From positions 806,001 to 870,000 of the forward strand of contig NZ_VOPH01000001.1 of NCBI RefSeq assembly GCF_009765275.1: a DNA stretch of 64,000 bases, given 5' to 3'. Both the position numbers and the translations under genes were made by a program. Under the pieces are notes generated by a model. That model made no database searches, was not told the origin of the DNA, and saw nothing but the letters and a program-made list of their open reading frames with translations. Source of the stretch: Chachezhania sediminis (GTDB taxonomy: Bacteria > Pseudomonadota > Alphaproteobacteria > Rhodobacterales > Rhodobacteraceae). Below, piece by piece: positions 26,272 through 34,932 of the stretch. The first letter of the stretch is position 1. Every line of letters begins with the position of its first letter.

Positions 26272-26619
26272 TTACGTCTCCTTCGGCGGCAGGCCGGCCG
26301 CATTGGCCAGCGCCATTCGGGTCAATGTCAGGCGGGTGGGTTTATCGGCAAAGCCGTCGGCGGACAGACGGACGAAGCCAGTCATGGTGCGGGCGCCCAT
26401 CTGCGCCGGGCGGGTTCCGACCAGCGCCAGCGCCTGCGCTTCGGCCGTCTTGCCGGGGCGGTAGATCGCGCCGTCCTTAATCATCCCGCCCAGCATGTTG
26501 CCGCGCAGCAGGAAGCAGAGGCCGCCAAACATCTTCCGTTCGGACAATCCGGCCCCGGCGGCGGGCTGCGCCGCGAAATCGGCGCGCATCGTGTCTGCGT
26601 GTTGCTGGGAATAGGCCAT
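26272..26619 (-). CDS. TfoX N-terminal domain protein inside the sox operon
   Basis: A 115-residue protein matching the TfoX/Sxy N-terminal domain: SERKMFGGLCFLLRGNMLGG, then the Tyr-Arg-Pro-Gly-like segment IYRPGKTAEAQAL and GARTMTGFVRLSADG. It lacks the C-terminal domain of the competence regulators, so a role in competence is not implied. The start at 26619 gives the typical N-terminus MAYSQQHADTM; an ATG at 26655 is less likely. It is co-directional with soxD, 3 bases apart, so it is probably translated from the sox message. Its function there is unknown. Confidence 0.8.
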   Translation of the reverse strand: MAYSQQHADTMRADFAAQPAAGAGLSERKMFGGLCFLLRGNMLGGMIKDGAIYRPGKTAEAQALALVGTRPAQMGARTMTGFVRLSADGFADKPTRLTLTRMALANAAGLPPKET

Positions 26620-26706
26620 CACAGGGCCCCCATACGTGCCAAAGGGGACGGGCACACGCAGTGCCAGCCCCCTTCGGTTCCGATCCGGGGTCGTGAAGTC
26701 AGCGGA

Positions 26707-26907
26707 TCAGTTGTCGCCGGACGTGTCGACTTCGCCGGTGATGGCATTGCCACCCGGCAGCTCGATCCGGATATCCGGCCGGTCGTCGGACGGCATATCG
26801 CCGGTGAAGACGAGATAGCCCAGGGCCAGGACGGCAACGACGACCCCGCCCAGGACGAAGGCCATGAACGAGGGGCCGCGAGCACTGTGCTGTGTCTGGT
26901 CTGACAT
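26707..26907 (-). CDS. Small single-pass membrane protein in the sox operon
   Basis: A 66-residue protein with one transmembrane helix (SFMAFVLGGVVVAVLALGYL) flanked by a short polar N-terminus and an acidic C-terminal tail, DRPDIRIELPGGNAITGEVD. AGGAGA seven bases before the ATG supports translation. Placed between soxB and the TfoX-domain gene, it might tether or monitor something at the membrane, but no family is recognised. Similar small helices accompany respiratory complexes in this order, so a link with peroxide or electron handling is only a guess. Confidence 0.7.
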   Translation of the reverse strand: MSDQTQHSARGPSFMAFVLGGVVVAVLALGYLVFTGDMPSDDRPDIRIELPGGNAITGEVDTSGDN

Positions 26908-27079
26908 GCGCTTCTCCTACAACTGCTGATGGTTGCAGAGTGAACGCGGTATGCAGGCAGAGTGTTCCCGTTCGCATGCGAGCAATTGGCCGCAACAAGG
27001 GCGCGAAGGCTGTCCTGCCCTTCCGTTTCCGGCAGGGGAACGGGGCCCGAAGGGGATGGAAACGCGCCGAAACGGTTCA

Positions 27080-28324
27080 TCAGTGCGCCACCCCCGCGGC
27101 GACGCTTTCGTCGATGAAACGGCCCGCGCGGAAACGGTCGAGCGAGAAGGCCTCGCACAGCGCGCTTTCGCCCGTGGCCATCAGTTCGGCAAAGCCCCAG
27201 CCCGAGCCCGGGATCGCCTTGAAGCCGCCGGTGCCCCAGCCGCAGTTGATGAAGATGTTGTCCACCGGCGTCTTCGACAGGATGGGAGAGCGGTCGCCGG
27301 TCATGTCGACGATCCCGCCCCACTGGCGCAGCATCTTCAGGCGCGACACCATGGGGAAGGTTTCGATCAGGGACCGAACGGTTTCCTCGATATGGTGGAA
27401 CGACCCGCGCTGGGTGTAATTGTTGAAACCGTCGGCACCGCCACCAATCACCATTTCGCCCTTGTCGGATTGCGACATGTAGCCGTGGACGGTGTTGGCC
27501 ATGACGACCACGTCCATACAGGGCTTGATCGGTTCGGACACCAGCGCCTGAAGCGCCACGCTTTCGATGGGCAGGCGAAAGCCTGCCATCTGCGCCAGCA
27601 CGCCGGAATGACCGGCGACCACGATGCCCAGTTTCTGGCAGTCGATCTCGCCCTTTGTGGTCGACACGCCGCGGACGCGGCCAGCCTCGGTGCGAATGCC
27701 GGTCACTTCGCAGTTCTGGATGATGTCCATGCCCATGGCCGAGCACGCCCGGGCATAGCCCCAGGCCACCGCGTCATGGCGCGCCGTGCCGCCGCGTTCC
27801 TGATACAGGCCGCCCAGAACCGGATAGCGCGGGCCCTTCAGTTCGATGATCGGGCACAGCTCCTTGACCCGGGTCGGGCTGATCCATTCGGTGTCGACGC
27901 CCTGAAGCTTGTTGGCGTGGGCCGTGCGCTGATAGCCGCGGACTTCGTGATGGGTCTGGGCCAGCATGATCAGCCCGCGGGGCGAGAACATGACGTTGTA
28001 GTTCAGGTCCTGGCTCAGCGTCTCGTAAAGGCTGCGCGCCTTTTCATAGATCGCGGCCGACGGATCCTGCAGATAGTTCGACCGGATGATGGTCGTGTTC
28101 CGGCCGGTATTGCCGCCGCCCAGCCAGCCCTTTTCCAGGATGGCGACATTGGTGATGCCGAAATTGCGTCCCAGGTAATAGGCCGTGGCCAGCCCGTGAC
28201 CGCCGGCGCCGACGATGATCACGTCATAGTTCTTGCGGGGTTCAGGCGCGGTCCACGCGCGGTCCCAGCCCTTGTGGGCTCGGAAACCCTCGCGCGCGAT
28301 GGCAAAGGCGGAATAGCGTTTCAT
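27080..28324 (-). CDS. soxB: Sarcosine oxidase beta subunit
   Basis: A 414-residue flavoprotein subunit. The FAD-binding motif YDVIIVGAGGHGLATAYYLG is near the N-terminus. The segment GGTARHDAVAWGYA includes His183, in the region where this family carries its covalently bound FMN (family knowledge; position inferred). LLTGDRSP-like sequence appears as MTGDRSPILSKT. With soxA, soxD and soxG it oxidises sarcosine to glycine and formaldehyde equivalents. It is the first gene of the operon, starting 43 bases after a marked leader hairpin. TGGAG precedes the ATG. It is divergent from ccmI. Confidence 0.95.
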   Translation of the reverse strand: MKRYSAFAIAREGFRAHKGWDRAWTAPEPRKNYDVIIVGAGGHGLATAYYLGRNFGITNVAILEKGWLGGGNTGRNTTIIRSNYLQDPSAAIYEKARSLYETLSQDLNYNVMFSPRGLIMLAQTHHEVRGYQRTAHANKLQGVDTEWISPTRVKELCPIIELKGPRYPVLGGLYQERGGTARHDAVAWGYARACSAMGMDIIQNCEVTGIRTEAGRVRGVSTTKGEIDCQKLGIVVAGHSGVLAQMAGFRLPIESVALQALVSEPIKPCMDVVVMANTVHGYMSQSDKGEMVIGGGADGFNNYTQRGSFHHIEETVRSLIETFPMVSRLKMLRQWGGIVDMTGDRSPILSKTPVDNIFINCGWGTGGFKAIPGSGWGFAELMATGESALCEAFSLDRFRAGRFIDESVAAGVAH

Positions 28325-28366
28325 TCGGGCGGGCTCCAGCACACGGACAGGTCGGGCGAAAGGCAG

Positions 28367-28400
28367 GGCGCTGCCCCCGACCCAGTCGGGTTCTAGCGCC
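28367..28400 (-). promoter_or_regulatory. Leader hairpin upstream of soxB
   Basis: An outer 6-bp stem GGCGCT/AGCGCC encloses an inner 6-bp stem CCCGAC/GTCGGG with a 3-base loop and a 4x4 internal loop. It lies in the presumed 5' leader of the sox operon. It could modulate translation or mRNA stability. It does not match a riboswitch class I know. Confidence 0.4.
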
Positions 28401-28577
28401 GTCCCGAGATTGACCGATGAAGAAGGACGCCACAATATCGACCGCTTGCGACATCCTGCGCCTTCGTCATTTGCCCTTTCGTCCCCAAGTCGCCATCTGT
28501 AGACGATTGGCACCCGTGTCGGCCCCGTTCCGGCCCCGGTCTGGCGGCGTGCAGAAGGCGAAGTGGACGGAGAGGCA

Positions 28578-29813
28578 ATGACATTCTGGATCGTATGCAT
28601 CGGCCTGGCCCTGGTATCGGCCGCACTTCTTGCATTGGCGGTTTTGCGCCCACGCCGGACCGAAGGCCCTGCCGCCGCCTATGATCTGGAAGTCTATCGC
28701 GCCCAGCTGAAAGAGGTGGATCGCGACCTGGCCCGCGGCATTATCGCCGAGGGCCAGGCGAACCGGGTCCGGACCGAAATCTCGCGCCGGATCCTGGCCG
28801 CCGACACCGCGGCACAATCGGAAAGCGACGCATCGCGCGGCCCGGTCTGGGCCACCCGGGCCGGCATTGCCGCCGTGGTCGTGGCAGTCGTGGGCGGCAG
28901 CCTCTGGCTTTACGAGGATCTGGGCGCGCCGGGTTACGGCGACCTGTCGCTGAAACACCGGATCGCGATGGCCGAGATTGCCCGCCGGTCCCGTCCGAAC
29001 CAGGCGGCGGCCGAGGAAGCGACCCCGCCCTCGCCCCCCATGGTCGAGGTGACGGGCGATTATCGCGACCTGATCGAACGCCTGCGCGCGACCACCGCCG
29101 AACGGCCCGACGACCCGGAAGGCCAGGCCCTTCTGGCCCGGCACGAGGCCAATCTGGGCAATTTCGTCGCCGCCCATCAGGCGCAGGCACGGCTGATCGC
29201 GCTGAAAGGGGCCGAGGCCACGGCGGCCGATCATGCGACCCAGGCCGGTCTGCTGATCCGGGCCGCCGGCGGCTATGTCTCGCCCGAGGCCGAGGCCGAG
29301 CTGCGCCGCACCCTGGCCGCCGATCCGCAGAACGGGGCCGCGCGATACTACTGGGGCCTGATGCAGCTTCAGACCGGCCGGCCCGACCTGGCCTTCCGCC
29401 TGTGGGAGCAGCTTCTGGAAGACAGCACCCCCGACGCCCCCTGGACCCCGCCGATCCGCGCCCAGATCGAAGAGGTCGCGATGCGCGCCGGCGTCGATTA
29501 CAGCCTGCCGCCGCTGGGCGATGCCGTCACCCGCGGGCCGACCGCCGCCGACGTCGAAGCCACGGCCGGCATGTCGGACGAAGACCGCGGCGCGATGATC
29601 GAGGGCATGGTCAACAACCTGTCGGAACGGCTGGCGACCGAAGGCGGGCCGCCCGAACAATGGGCGCAGCTGATCCGCGCCCTGGGCGTTCTGGGAGATA
29701 CCCAACGCGCCATCGCCATCCGGGACGAGGCAATGGGCGTCTTTGCCGGCGATCCGGCCGCCCTTGGCCTGATCGGCGATGCCAGCGCGGGCCTGCCGGA
29801 GGGTGCAGAGTGA
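28578..29813 (+). CDS. ccmI: c-type cytochrome biogenesis protein CcmI
   Basis: A 411-residue heme-lyase component. An N-terminal membrane helix (MTFWIVCIGLALVSAALLAL) and a second one (AGIAAVVVAVVGGSLWLY) flank a cytoplasmic loop starting AAAYDLEVYRAQLKEVDRDL, the family signature. The periplasmic C-terminal part is TPR-like and binds apocytochrome c for delivery to CcmF/H. The start at 28578 (ATG) is preferred over a GTG 15 bases upstream. It is followed by ruvX with a 4-base overlap. Other ccm genes are not in the window, although ccdA lies 3 kb away. Confidence 0.92.
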   Translation: MTFWIVCIGLALVSAALLALAVLRPRRTEGPAAAYDLEVYRAQLKEVDRDLARGIIAEGQANRVRTEISRRILAADTAAQSESDASRGPVWATRAGIAAVVVAVVGGSLWLYEDLGAPGYGDLSLKHRIAMAEIARRSRPNQAAAEEATPPSPPMVEVTGDYRDLIERLRATTAERPDDPEGQALLARHEANLGNFVAAHQAQARLIALKGAEATAADHATQAGLLIRAAGGYVSPEAEAELRRTLAADPQNGAARYYWGLMQLQTGRPDLAFRLWEQLLEDSTPDAPWTPPIRAQIEEVAMRAGVDYSLPPLGDAVTRGPTAADVEATAGMSDEDRGAMIEGMVNNLSERLATEGGPPEQWAQLIRALGVLGDTQRAIAIRDEAMGVFAGDPAALGLIGDASAGLPEGAE

Positions 29814-30280
29814 TCTTCGACCCGTTTGAAACCCTTGCCGAAAACATCCCCACCGGCCGCGCGCTGATGGGGCTGGATCTGGGCGACAAGACGATCGGCG
29901 TGGCGGTGTCGGACCTATTCCATTCCGTGGCCTCGCCGCTGGAAACGGTGCGGCGGAAGAAGTTCACGCTGGATGCCGAGGCACTGCTGAAGATCATTGC
30001 CAACCGCCAGATCGGCGGCGTCGTCCTGGGCCTGCCACGGAACATGGACGGGTCCGAAGGGCCCCGCTGCCAGTCGACGCGCGCCTTCGCCCTGAACCTG
30101 TCGCGCAAGACCGACATTCCCATCGGCTTCTGGGACGAACGCCTGTCCACCGTCGCTGCCGAACGCGCTCTGCTGGAGGCCGACACCTCGCGCCGTCGCC
30201 GGGCCGAGGTGATCGACCATGTCGCCGCCGGCTACATCCTGCAGGGCGCGCTGGATCGTCTGCGGGTTCTGCGGTCATGA
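29810..30280 (+). CDS. ruvX: Holliday junction resolvase-like RuvX (YqgF)
   Basis: A 156-residue RNase H-fold nuclease. Motifs: ALMGLDLGDKTIGVAVSD with the first catalytic Asp, VVLGLPRNMDGSEGPRC, and the acidic FWDERLSTVAAERAL with the Asp-Glu pair near the end. The family acts on Holliday junctions and on 16S pre-rRNA 5' ends. It starts with GTG overlapping the ccmI stop (GTGA), and its own stop overlaps the DUF1289 start (ATGA), so three genes are coupled. Confidence 0.93.
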   Translation: MIFDPFETLAENIPTGRALMGLDLGDKTIGVAVSDLFHSVASPLETVRRKKFTLDAEALLKIIANRQIGGVVLGLPRNMDGSEGPRCQSTRAFALNLSRKTDIPIGFWDERLSTVAAERALLEADTSRRRRAEVIDHVAAGYILQGALDRLRVLRS

Positions 30281-30555
30281 CCCGACGCGGACGAAGCGCG
30301 AAGGAGGAGGTCTGGTCCCGGAAGGAAATCGCCTCTCCTTGCGTGCGAGTCTGCGTCCTGCACCCCGAAGAAAAGATCTGCATCGGCTGCTATCGCACGG
30401 GCGAGGAAATCGGCCGGTGGTCGCTTCTGACCGACGAAGAACGCGCAGGCCTGATGAAAGAACTGCCGACCCGCGCCGCCAGCCTGACCCGGCGCCGCGG
30501 CGGCCGGGCGCGCCGGTCAGCCGAGCGTCGCCAGGCCCGGGAAGGTTTCGAGTAG
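30277..30555 (+). CDS. DUF1289 family protein
   Basis: A 92-residue basic protein with the DUF1289 core: SPCVRVCVLHPEEKICIGCYRTGEEIGRW, holding four conserved cysteines in a zinc-finger-like arrangement, then LTDEERAGLMKEL. The C-terminus is Arg-rich and may bind nucleic acid. No function is established for the family. Its start overlaps the ruvX stop by ATGA. Its last 39 bases overlap the 3' end of the convergent ccdA gene, an arrangement that lets each transcript act as antisense to the other. Confidence 0.85.
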   Translation: MTRRGRSAKEEVWSRKEIASPCVRVCVLHPEEKICIGCYRTGEEIGRWSLLTDEERAGLMKELPTRAASLTRRRGGRARRSAERRQAREGFE

Positions 30556-31269
30556 CCAGAAGCTGAACCGGGTGAAGACGCCCGTCACCAGCGCCACGCC
30601 CACCAAGAGCAGAAGCCCCCCCATGATCCGTTCGATCAGCTTCATGTGGCGCTTCATGCGATTCATCAGCTCCATCGAGCGGCCGATGAACATTGCCGCC
30701 AGCAGGAATGGCAGGCCCAGCCCCGCGGCATAGACCGCCAGCAGCACCGTGCCCCGCGCGACGGAAGATTCCGAGGCGGCCAGCGACAGGATCGCGCCCA
30801 GCTGCGGGCCGATGCAGGGCGTCCAGCCAAAGGCGAAGGCCAGACCCAGCACATAGGCGCCAAGGGCCGATCCGCCGCTTTCACCCGCATCCAGCCGCGC
30901 CTCGCGGTCCAGGATCGGGATCCGAAAGACGCCCAGGAAATGCAGGCCGAAGATGATGACCACCCCACCCGATATCTTGGCGAACAGTTCCTGATTCTTC
31001 AGGAAGAAGTGTCCAAGGGCGGATGCGGTGAAACCCAGGAACAGGAACACCGTCGACAGGCCCAGCACGAAGCACAGGGCCGTCCAGGTGGCGCGCCTGC
31101 GGGCCGCCGCCTCGGTCGTCATGTCGTTCAGGCTGACGCCGCTCATGTAGGCCAGGTAAGGCGGCACGATGGGCAAGACGCAGGGGCTGAGGAAGCTGAT
31201 GACCCCAGCCACCAGCGCCACCAGCATCGCCGGCAGAAGGGCCGCGTCGAAGATGTCGATTCCGAACAT
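30517..31269 (-). CDS. ccdA: Thiol-disulfide electron carrier CcdA
   Basis: A 250-residue inner-membrane protein with six membrane segments that carries reducing power from cytoplasmic thioredoxin to periplasmic apocytochrome c and related targets. The redox cysteines are in ISFLSPCVLPIVPPYLAYM (helix 1) and FAFGWTPCIGPQLGAIL (helix 4), as in the family. The start at 31269 is the ATG just before FGIDIFDAALLPAML. It is consistent with cytochrome c maturation needing ccmI nearby. It is convergent with and overlapping the DUF1289 gene by 39 bases. Confidence 0.95.
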   Translation of the reverse strand: MFGIDIFDAALLPAMLVALVAGVISFLSPCVLPIVPPYLAYMSGVSLNDMTTEAAARRRATWTALCFVLGLSTVFLFLGFTASALGHFFLKNQELFAKISGGVVIIFGLHFLGVFRIPILDREARLDAGESGGSALGAYVLGLAFAFGWTPCIGPQLGAILSLAASESSVARGTVLLAVYAAGLGLPFLLAAMFIGRSMELMNRMKRHMKLIERIMGGLLLLVGVALVTGVFTRFSFWLLETFPGLATLG

Positions 31270-31407
31270 GGATAAAGCCTTAGGCCAAAGCCCGGGCGCC
31301 GTCACGCGGCTGCCGGTCACAAGGCCGTGGACAGGGCGAAACATCGCAGCCCATGCCGACCGCGAAACCCGCTTCACGGACGCGGGGAAAGGATCTATGC
31401 CGAGCCC

Positions 31408-31641
31408 ATGACCGAGATTGCCGATCACCTGGATGCCACTGGCCTTCTGTGCCCCCTGCCCGTCCTGAAGGCCCGCAAGCGGCTTCAGGCCCTGCCCTAC
31501 GGCGCCGTGCTGAGGATGGAGGCGGACGATCCCGCCGCCATCATCGATGTCCCGCATTTCTGCGCCGAGGCCGGCCATGCCCTTCTGTCACAGGACGAGG
31601 ACGGCGGGCGTCAGGTCTACCTGATCCGCAAGGGCGGCTAG
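31408..31641 (+). CDS. TusA-like sulfurtransferase domain protein
   Basis: A 77-residue two-layer alpha/beta protein. The conserved Cys15 is in TGLLCPLPVLKARKRL, the CPxP signature that carries persulfide sulfur. The C-terminal half reads RMEADDPAAIIDVPHFCAEAG. Members pass sulfur in tRNA thiolation, molybdenum cofactor or sulfur oxidation pathways; none of those genes adjoin it, so the partner is unknown. The ATG at 31408 gives the standard N-terminus. It is followed by a hairpin terminator shared with the convergent rne gene. Confidence 0.88.
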   Translation: MTEIADHLDATGLLCPLPVLKARKRLQALPYGAVLRMEADDPAAIIDVPHFCAEAGHALLSQDEDGGRQVYLIRKGG

Positions 31642-31682
31642 CCCTCCTTCCAGTCCTCTGCAGCCCTGCCCAAGAAAGCAGA

Positions 31683-31711
31683 CTGGCCGGCCACCTCCCG
31701 GTGCCGGCCAG
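31683..31711. terminator. Bidirectional terminator between tusA-like gene and rne
   Basis: CTGGCCGG pairs with CCGGCCAG and encloses an inner CACC/GGTG pair. On the plus strand CCGCAATTTTC follows; on the minus strand the U tract is weaker. It lies between two convergent stops. Confidence 0.7.
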
Positions 31712-31740
31712 CCGCAATTTTCGTCCTCAAGGCGTCAGGC

Positions 31741-34700
31741 TCAGCCCAGCGACCACCAGCCCCGCCGCTTGGGCTTGGCCGGTTCGTCATTCGCAGGCTC
31801 CGCCGCCACCGTTTCGGGCTCGGCCGTTTCCGCTTCGGCCGTTTCGGTTTCGGCCGTTTCGGTTTCTTCGGTCTCGGCTTCGGTCGTCTCTGCCTCGGCT
31901 GCCGGCTGCACTTCGGCGACCGGTTCCTCGGCGGCGTCCGTTGCAGGTTCCTCTGCGACCGGTGCTTCGGCGACAGCCTCTTCCACGACAGCCTCTACCG
32001 CGACGGTCTCCTCGGCAGCGGAAGCGTCCTCCGCCTTTACGGCCTCGGCAGCAACCACGACCGGTGCCGCTTCGGCGATAGCCGGAGCCGCTTCGGCTTC
32101 TGCCACTCCTGCAGCCGGAGTATCGGCGGCCTCTGCCTCGACCGGTGCCGGCTCGGCTTCCGCCTCGGCATCCTTCTTCTTCCGGGACGAGCTGCGCGAA
32201 GCGCGGCGACGCGGCTTGGGCTTCGGTTCTTCCTCGGCGGCCTCTGCCTCGGCTTGAGCCGGTGCCGCTTCTGCCGGTGCGGCTTCCGAATCAGCGCTAT
32301 CGGCTGCGGTCGTTTCCACCACCGCTTCCTTTGCCGCAATTTCCTCGGCCGCCGTTTCCTCTACCGCAGTCTGGGCGGCTTCGGCGGGGGCGTCATCGTC
32401 ATCCGACCCATCGGAATCGTTGTCGTTGCCGTCGTCGTCCCCGTTCTCGTCGTTCTGACGGTCGCCGTTCTTGTTCGACCGGCCACGCCGACGCCGACGC
32501 CGCTTCTTCTTCTTCGGCTGATCGTCGGACCCGTTGTCGACATCGTTGTCGGTGTCGGTATCGGTGTCGGTATCGGTTTCCTGCGTCTCGGCCACGTCCT
32601 GTTCTTCCTCGATCTCCTCGATCTCGGGTTCTTCAGGGTCGAACTGGGCCGTGTTCACCGACACTACCGGCGCCGAGGGCACCGGAACCGAACGGGTCGC
32701 CTGCTTGAACTTCTCCATCTCGAAATCCGGGCTGACCAGGTGCGGATCGCCTTCCACGCGGACCGCCATGCCGTACCGCATCTCGATATGCTCGATATGC
32801 TCGCGCTTGGCGTTCATCAGGAAGTTGGAAATGCCCACCGGGCAGCGCACGAGAACCTCGCGCGAGCGGCCGCGGACGCCCTCTTCCTCGATCTGGCGCA
32901 GAATAGACAGCGCCATGTTGTCGTCCGACCGGATCAGGCCCGTGCCGTGGCAATGCGAACAGGGCTGGGTCGTGGCTTCCAGCATGCCCGGACGCAGACG
33001 CTGGCGCGACATCTCCATCAGGCCGAAGCCGGAAATGCGGCCGACCTGGATCCGCGCGCGGTCCGACTTCAGCCTGTCCTTCATCCGCTTCTCGACGGCG
33101 GCGTTGTTCTTGCGCTCGTCCATGTCGATGAAGTCGATGACGATCAGGCCGGCAAGGTCGCGCAGGCGCAGCTGGCGGGCCACCTCGTCGGCGGCCTCCA
33201 GGTTGGTCTTCAGCGCTGTTTCCTCGATAGAGGCTTCCTTGGTCGCCTTGCCCGAGTTCACGTCGATGGCGACCAGCGCCTCGGTCACGCCGATGACGAT
33301 ATAGCCACCGGATTTCAGCTGAACCGTCGGGTTGAACATCGCCGCCAGGTAGCTTTCGACCTGGTAACGCGCGAACAGCGGCAGCGGATCGGTGTACTGC
33401 TTCACATTCTTCGCGTGGGACGGCATGATCATCTTCATGAAGTCCTTGGCGTTGCGGTAGCCCCGCTCGCCTTCCACGAAGACCTCGTCGATCTCGCGAT
33501 TGTAAAGGTCGCGGATCGAACGCTTGATCAGGTCGCCCTCTTCATAGATCTTGGCCGGCGCGATGGATTTCAGCGTCAACTCGCGGATCTGTTCCCACAG
33601 CCGCTGCAGGTATTCGTAGTCGCGCTTGATCTCGGCCTTGGTGCGCTTGGCGCCCGCGGTCCGCACGATCAGGCCCGCGCCCTTCGGCACGTCGATCTCG
33701 GCCGCGATTTCCTTCAGCTTCTTGCGGTCGACGGCATTGGTGATCTTGCGGCTGATGCCACCGCCACGGGCGGTGTTGGGCATCAGGACGCAATAGCGGC
33801 CGGCCAGCGACAGGTAGGTGGTCAGCGCGGCACCCTTGTTGCCCCGCTCTTCCTTGACGACCTGCACCAGCAGGATCTGGCGGACCTTGATGACTTCCTG
33901 GATCTTGTAGCGGCGCGGACGCGGCTTGCGGGTCGGGCGGATGTCTTCCTGGTCGTCGTCGTCGGAGACGGCCTCGATGGTGTCGTCCTTGGACGCGGCG
34001 TCGTTGCGGCGCTTGCGCGAACGGCTGACCGACCGGCGGCCGTTGCCGTCGTCTTCCTCGGCCTCGTCCGGCGAATCGGCGGAAGCATCCGAAGCGTCCC
34101 CATTCACGGCTTCCGCGGCCGGGGCTTCTTCGGCGCTTTCTGAAGACGCGTCCTCCGATACTTCCGCCGGAGCGTCCTCTTCCACGGCCACTTCCGCCAG
34201 GGTCTCCTCAGTCTCGGCAGCAGCCTCGACCGGGGCCTCCCCTGCCGGAACTTCTTCTGCCGGGACTTCGGCCGCAACCGTCGCATCGGGCGCCGTTTCC
34301 GCGGCCACCGTCTCCGATTCGGCCGCGGGCATCTCTTCCGGGGCAGCCTCGAGGGTCGCTTCCGGCGTCACTTCGGCCGGCGTATCGCTGACCAGCTCTG
34401 CCGCGTCTCCGTCCTCGGCGCCCAGGTCGATGGTCTCCATCCCGCTGATCTCGCGGGATTCGCCCTCGTCCTTCGATCCGGGTTCCTTCGACTGGGTCGG
34501 ATCGTCCGACGTGACCTTGGCAGCCTGCGTCTTGGACGAAGAGGACCGCGAACGCGAGCGCGAACGCGATTTCTTCGGCGCGGGCTCTGCCTCGCCGTCG
34601 TCCTCGACCTCGTCGTCTTCATCGCGCGAACGCTGCGCCTCGGCGTAGGCGCGCTCTTCCTCCATCAGCGCCTCGCGGTCGGCGACGGGGATCTGGTAGT

Positions 34701-34932
34701 AGTCGGGATGGATCTCCGAGAACGCCAGGAAGCCGTGACGGTTTCCGCCGTAGTCCACGAAGGCCGCCTGCAGCGACGGCTCCACGCGCGTCACCTTGGC
34801 GAGGTAGATGTTGCCAGCTAGCTGGCGCTTGCTTTCGGATTCAAAATCGAACTCCTCGACCTTGTTTCCGTCCACCACCACGACGCGGGTTTCTTCCGCG
34901 TGGGTGGCGTCGATGAGCATTTTCTTAGCCAT
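31741..34932 (-). CDS. rne: Ribonuclease E
   Basis: A 1063-residue endoribonuclease, scaffold of the RNA degradosome. The S1 domain is split by a long acidic, Ala/Glu-rich insertion (about 95-340), typical of alphaproteobacteria. The catalytic DNase I-like domain has ALVAIDVNSGKATKEAS and LIVIDFIDMDERKN with the magnesium-binding Asp residues. The zinc-link is PCSHCHGTGL. The C-terminal 400 residues are low-complexity, with basic RNA-binding patches (KKKKRRRRRRGRSNK), a TDTDTDTD run and a terminal GWWSLG. Start: MAKKML at 34932 after AAGGA. The roughly 690-base leader region fits a long regulated 5' UTR, as RNase E autoregulates in other bacteria. Confidence 0.96.
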   Translation of the reverse strand: MAKKMLIDATHAEETRVVVVDGNKVEEFDFESESKRQLAGNIYLAKVTRVEPSLQAAFVDYGGNRHGFLAFSEIHPDYYQIPVADREALMEEERAYAEAQRSRDEDDEVEDDGEAEPAPKKSRSRSRSRSSSSKTQAAKVTSDDPTQSKEPGSKDEGESREISGMETIDLGAEDGDAAELVSDTPAEVTPEATLEAAPEEMPAAESETVAAETAPDATVAAEVPAEEVPAGEAPVEAAAETEETLAEVAVEEDAPAEVSEDASSESAEEAPAAEAVNGDASDASADSPDEAEEDDGNGRRSVSRSRKRRNDAASKDDTIEAVSDDDDQEDIRPTRKPRPRRYKIQEVIKVRQILLVQVVKEERGNKGAALTTYLSLAGRYCVLMPNTARGGGISRKITNAVDRKKLKEIAAEIDVPKGAGLIVRTAGAKRTKAEIKRDYEYLQRLWEQIRELTLKSIAPAKIYEEGDLIKRSIRDLYNREIDEVFVEGERGYRNAKDFMKMIMPSHAKNVKQYTDPLPLFARYQVESYLAAMFNPTVQLKSGGYIVIGVTEALVAIDVNSGKATKEASIEETALKTNLEAADEVARQLRLRDLAGLIVIDFIDMDERKNNAAVEKRMKDRLKSDRARIQVGRISGFGLMEMSRQRLRPGMLEATTQPCSHCHGTGLIRSDDNMALSILRQIEEEGVRGRSREVLVRCPVGISNFLMNAKREHIEHIEMRYGMAVRVEGDPHLVSPDFEMEKFKQATRSVPVPSAPVVSVNTAQFDPEEPEIEEIEEEQDVAETQETDTDTDTDTDNDVDNGSDDQPKKKKRRRRRRGRSNKNGDRQNDENGDDDGNDNDSDGSDDDDAPAEAAQTAVEETAAEEIAAKEAVVETTAADSADSEAAPAEAAPAQAEAEAAEEEPKPKPRRRASRSSSRKKKDAEAEAEPAPVEAEAADTPAAGVAEAEAAPAIAEAAPVVVAAEAVKAEDASAAEETVAVEAVVEEAVAEAPVAEEPATDAAEEPVAEVQPAAEAETTEAETEETETAETETAEAETAEPETVAAEPANDEPAKPKRRGWWSLG

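Noticed and set aside
26272-26619. Competence regulator Sxy/TfoX
   Set aside because: Only the N-terminal domain is present and the gene sits in a metabolic operon, so competence control is not supported.
32254-34143. Plus-strand frame of about 630 codons opposite rne
   Set aside because: Sequence is a mirror of the RNase E coding region with no domain match; rne has intact motifs on the other strand.
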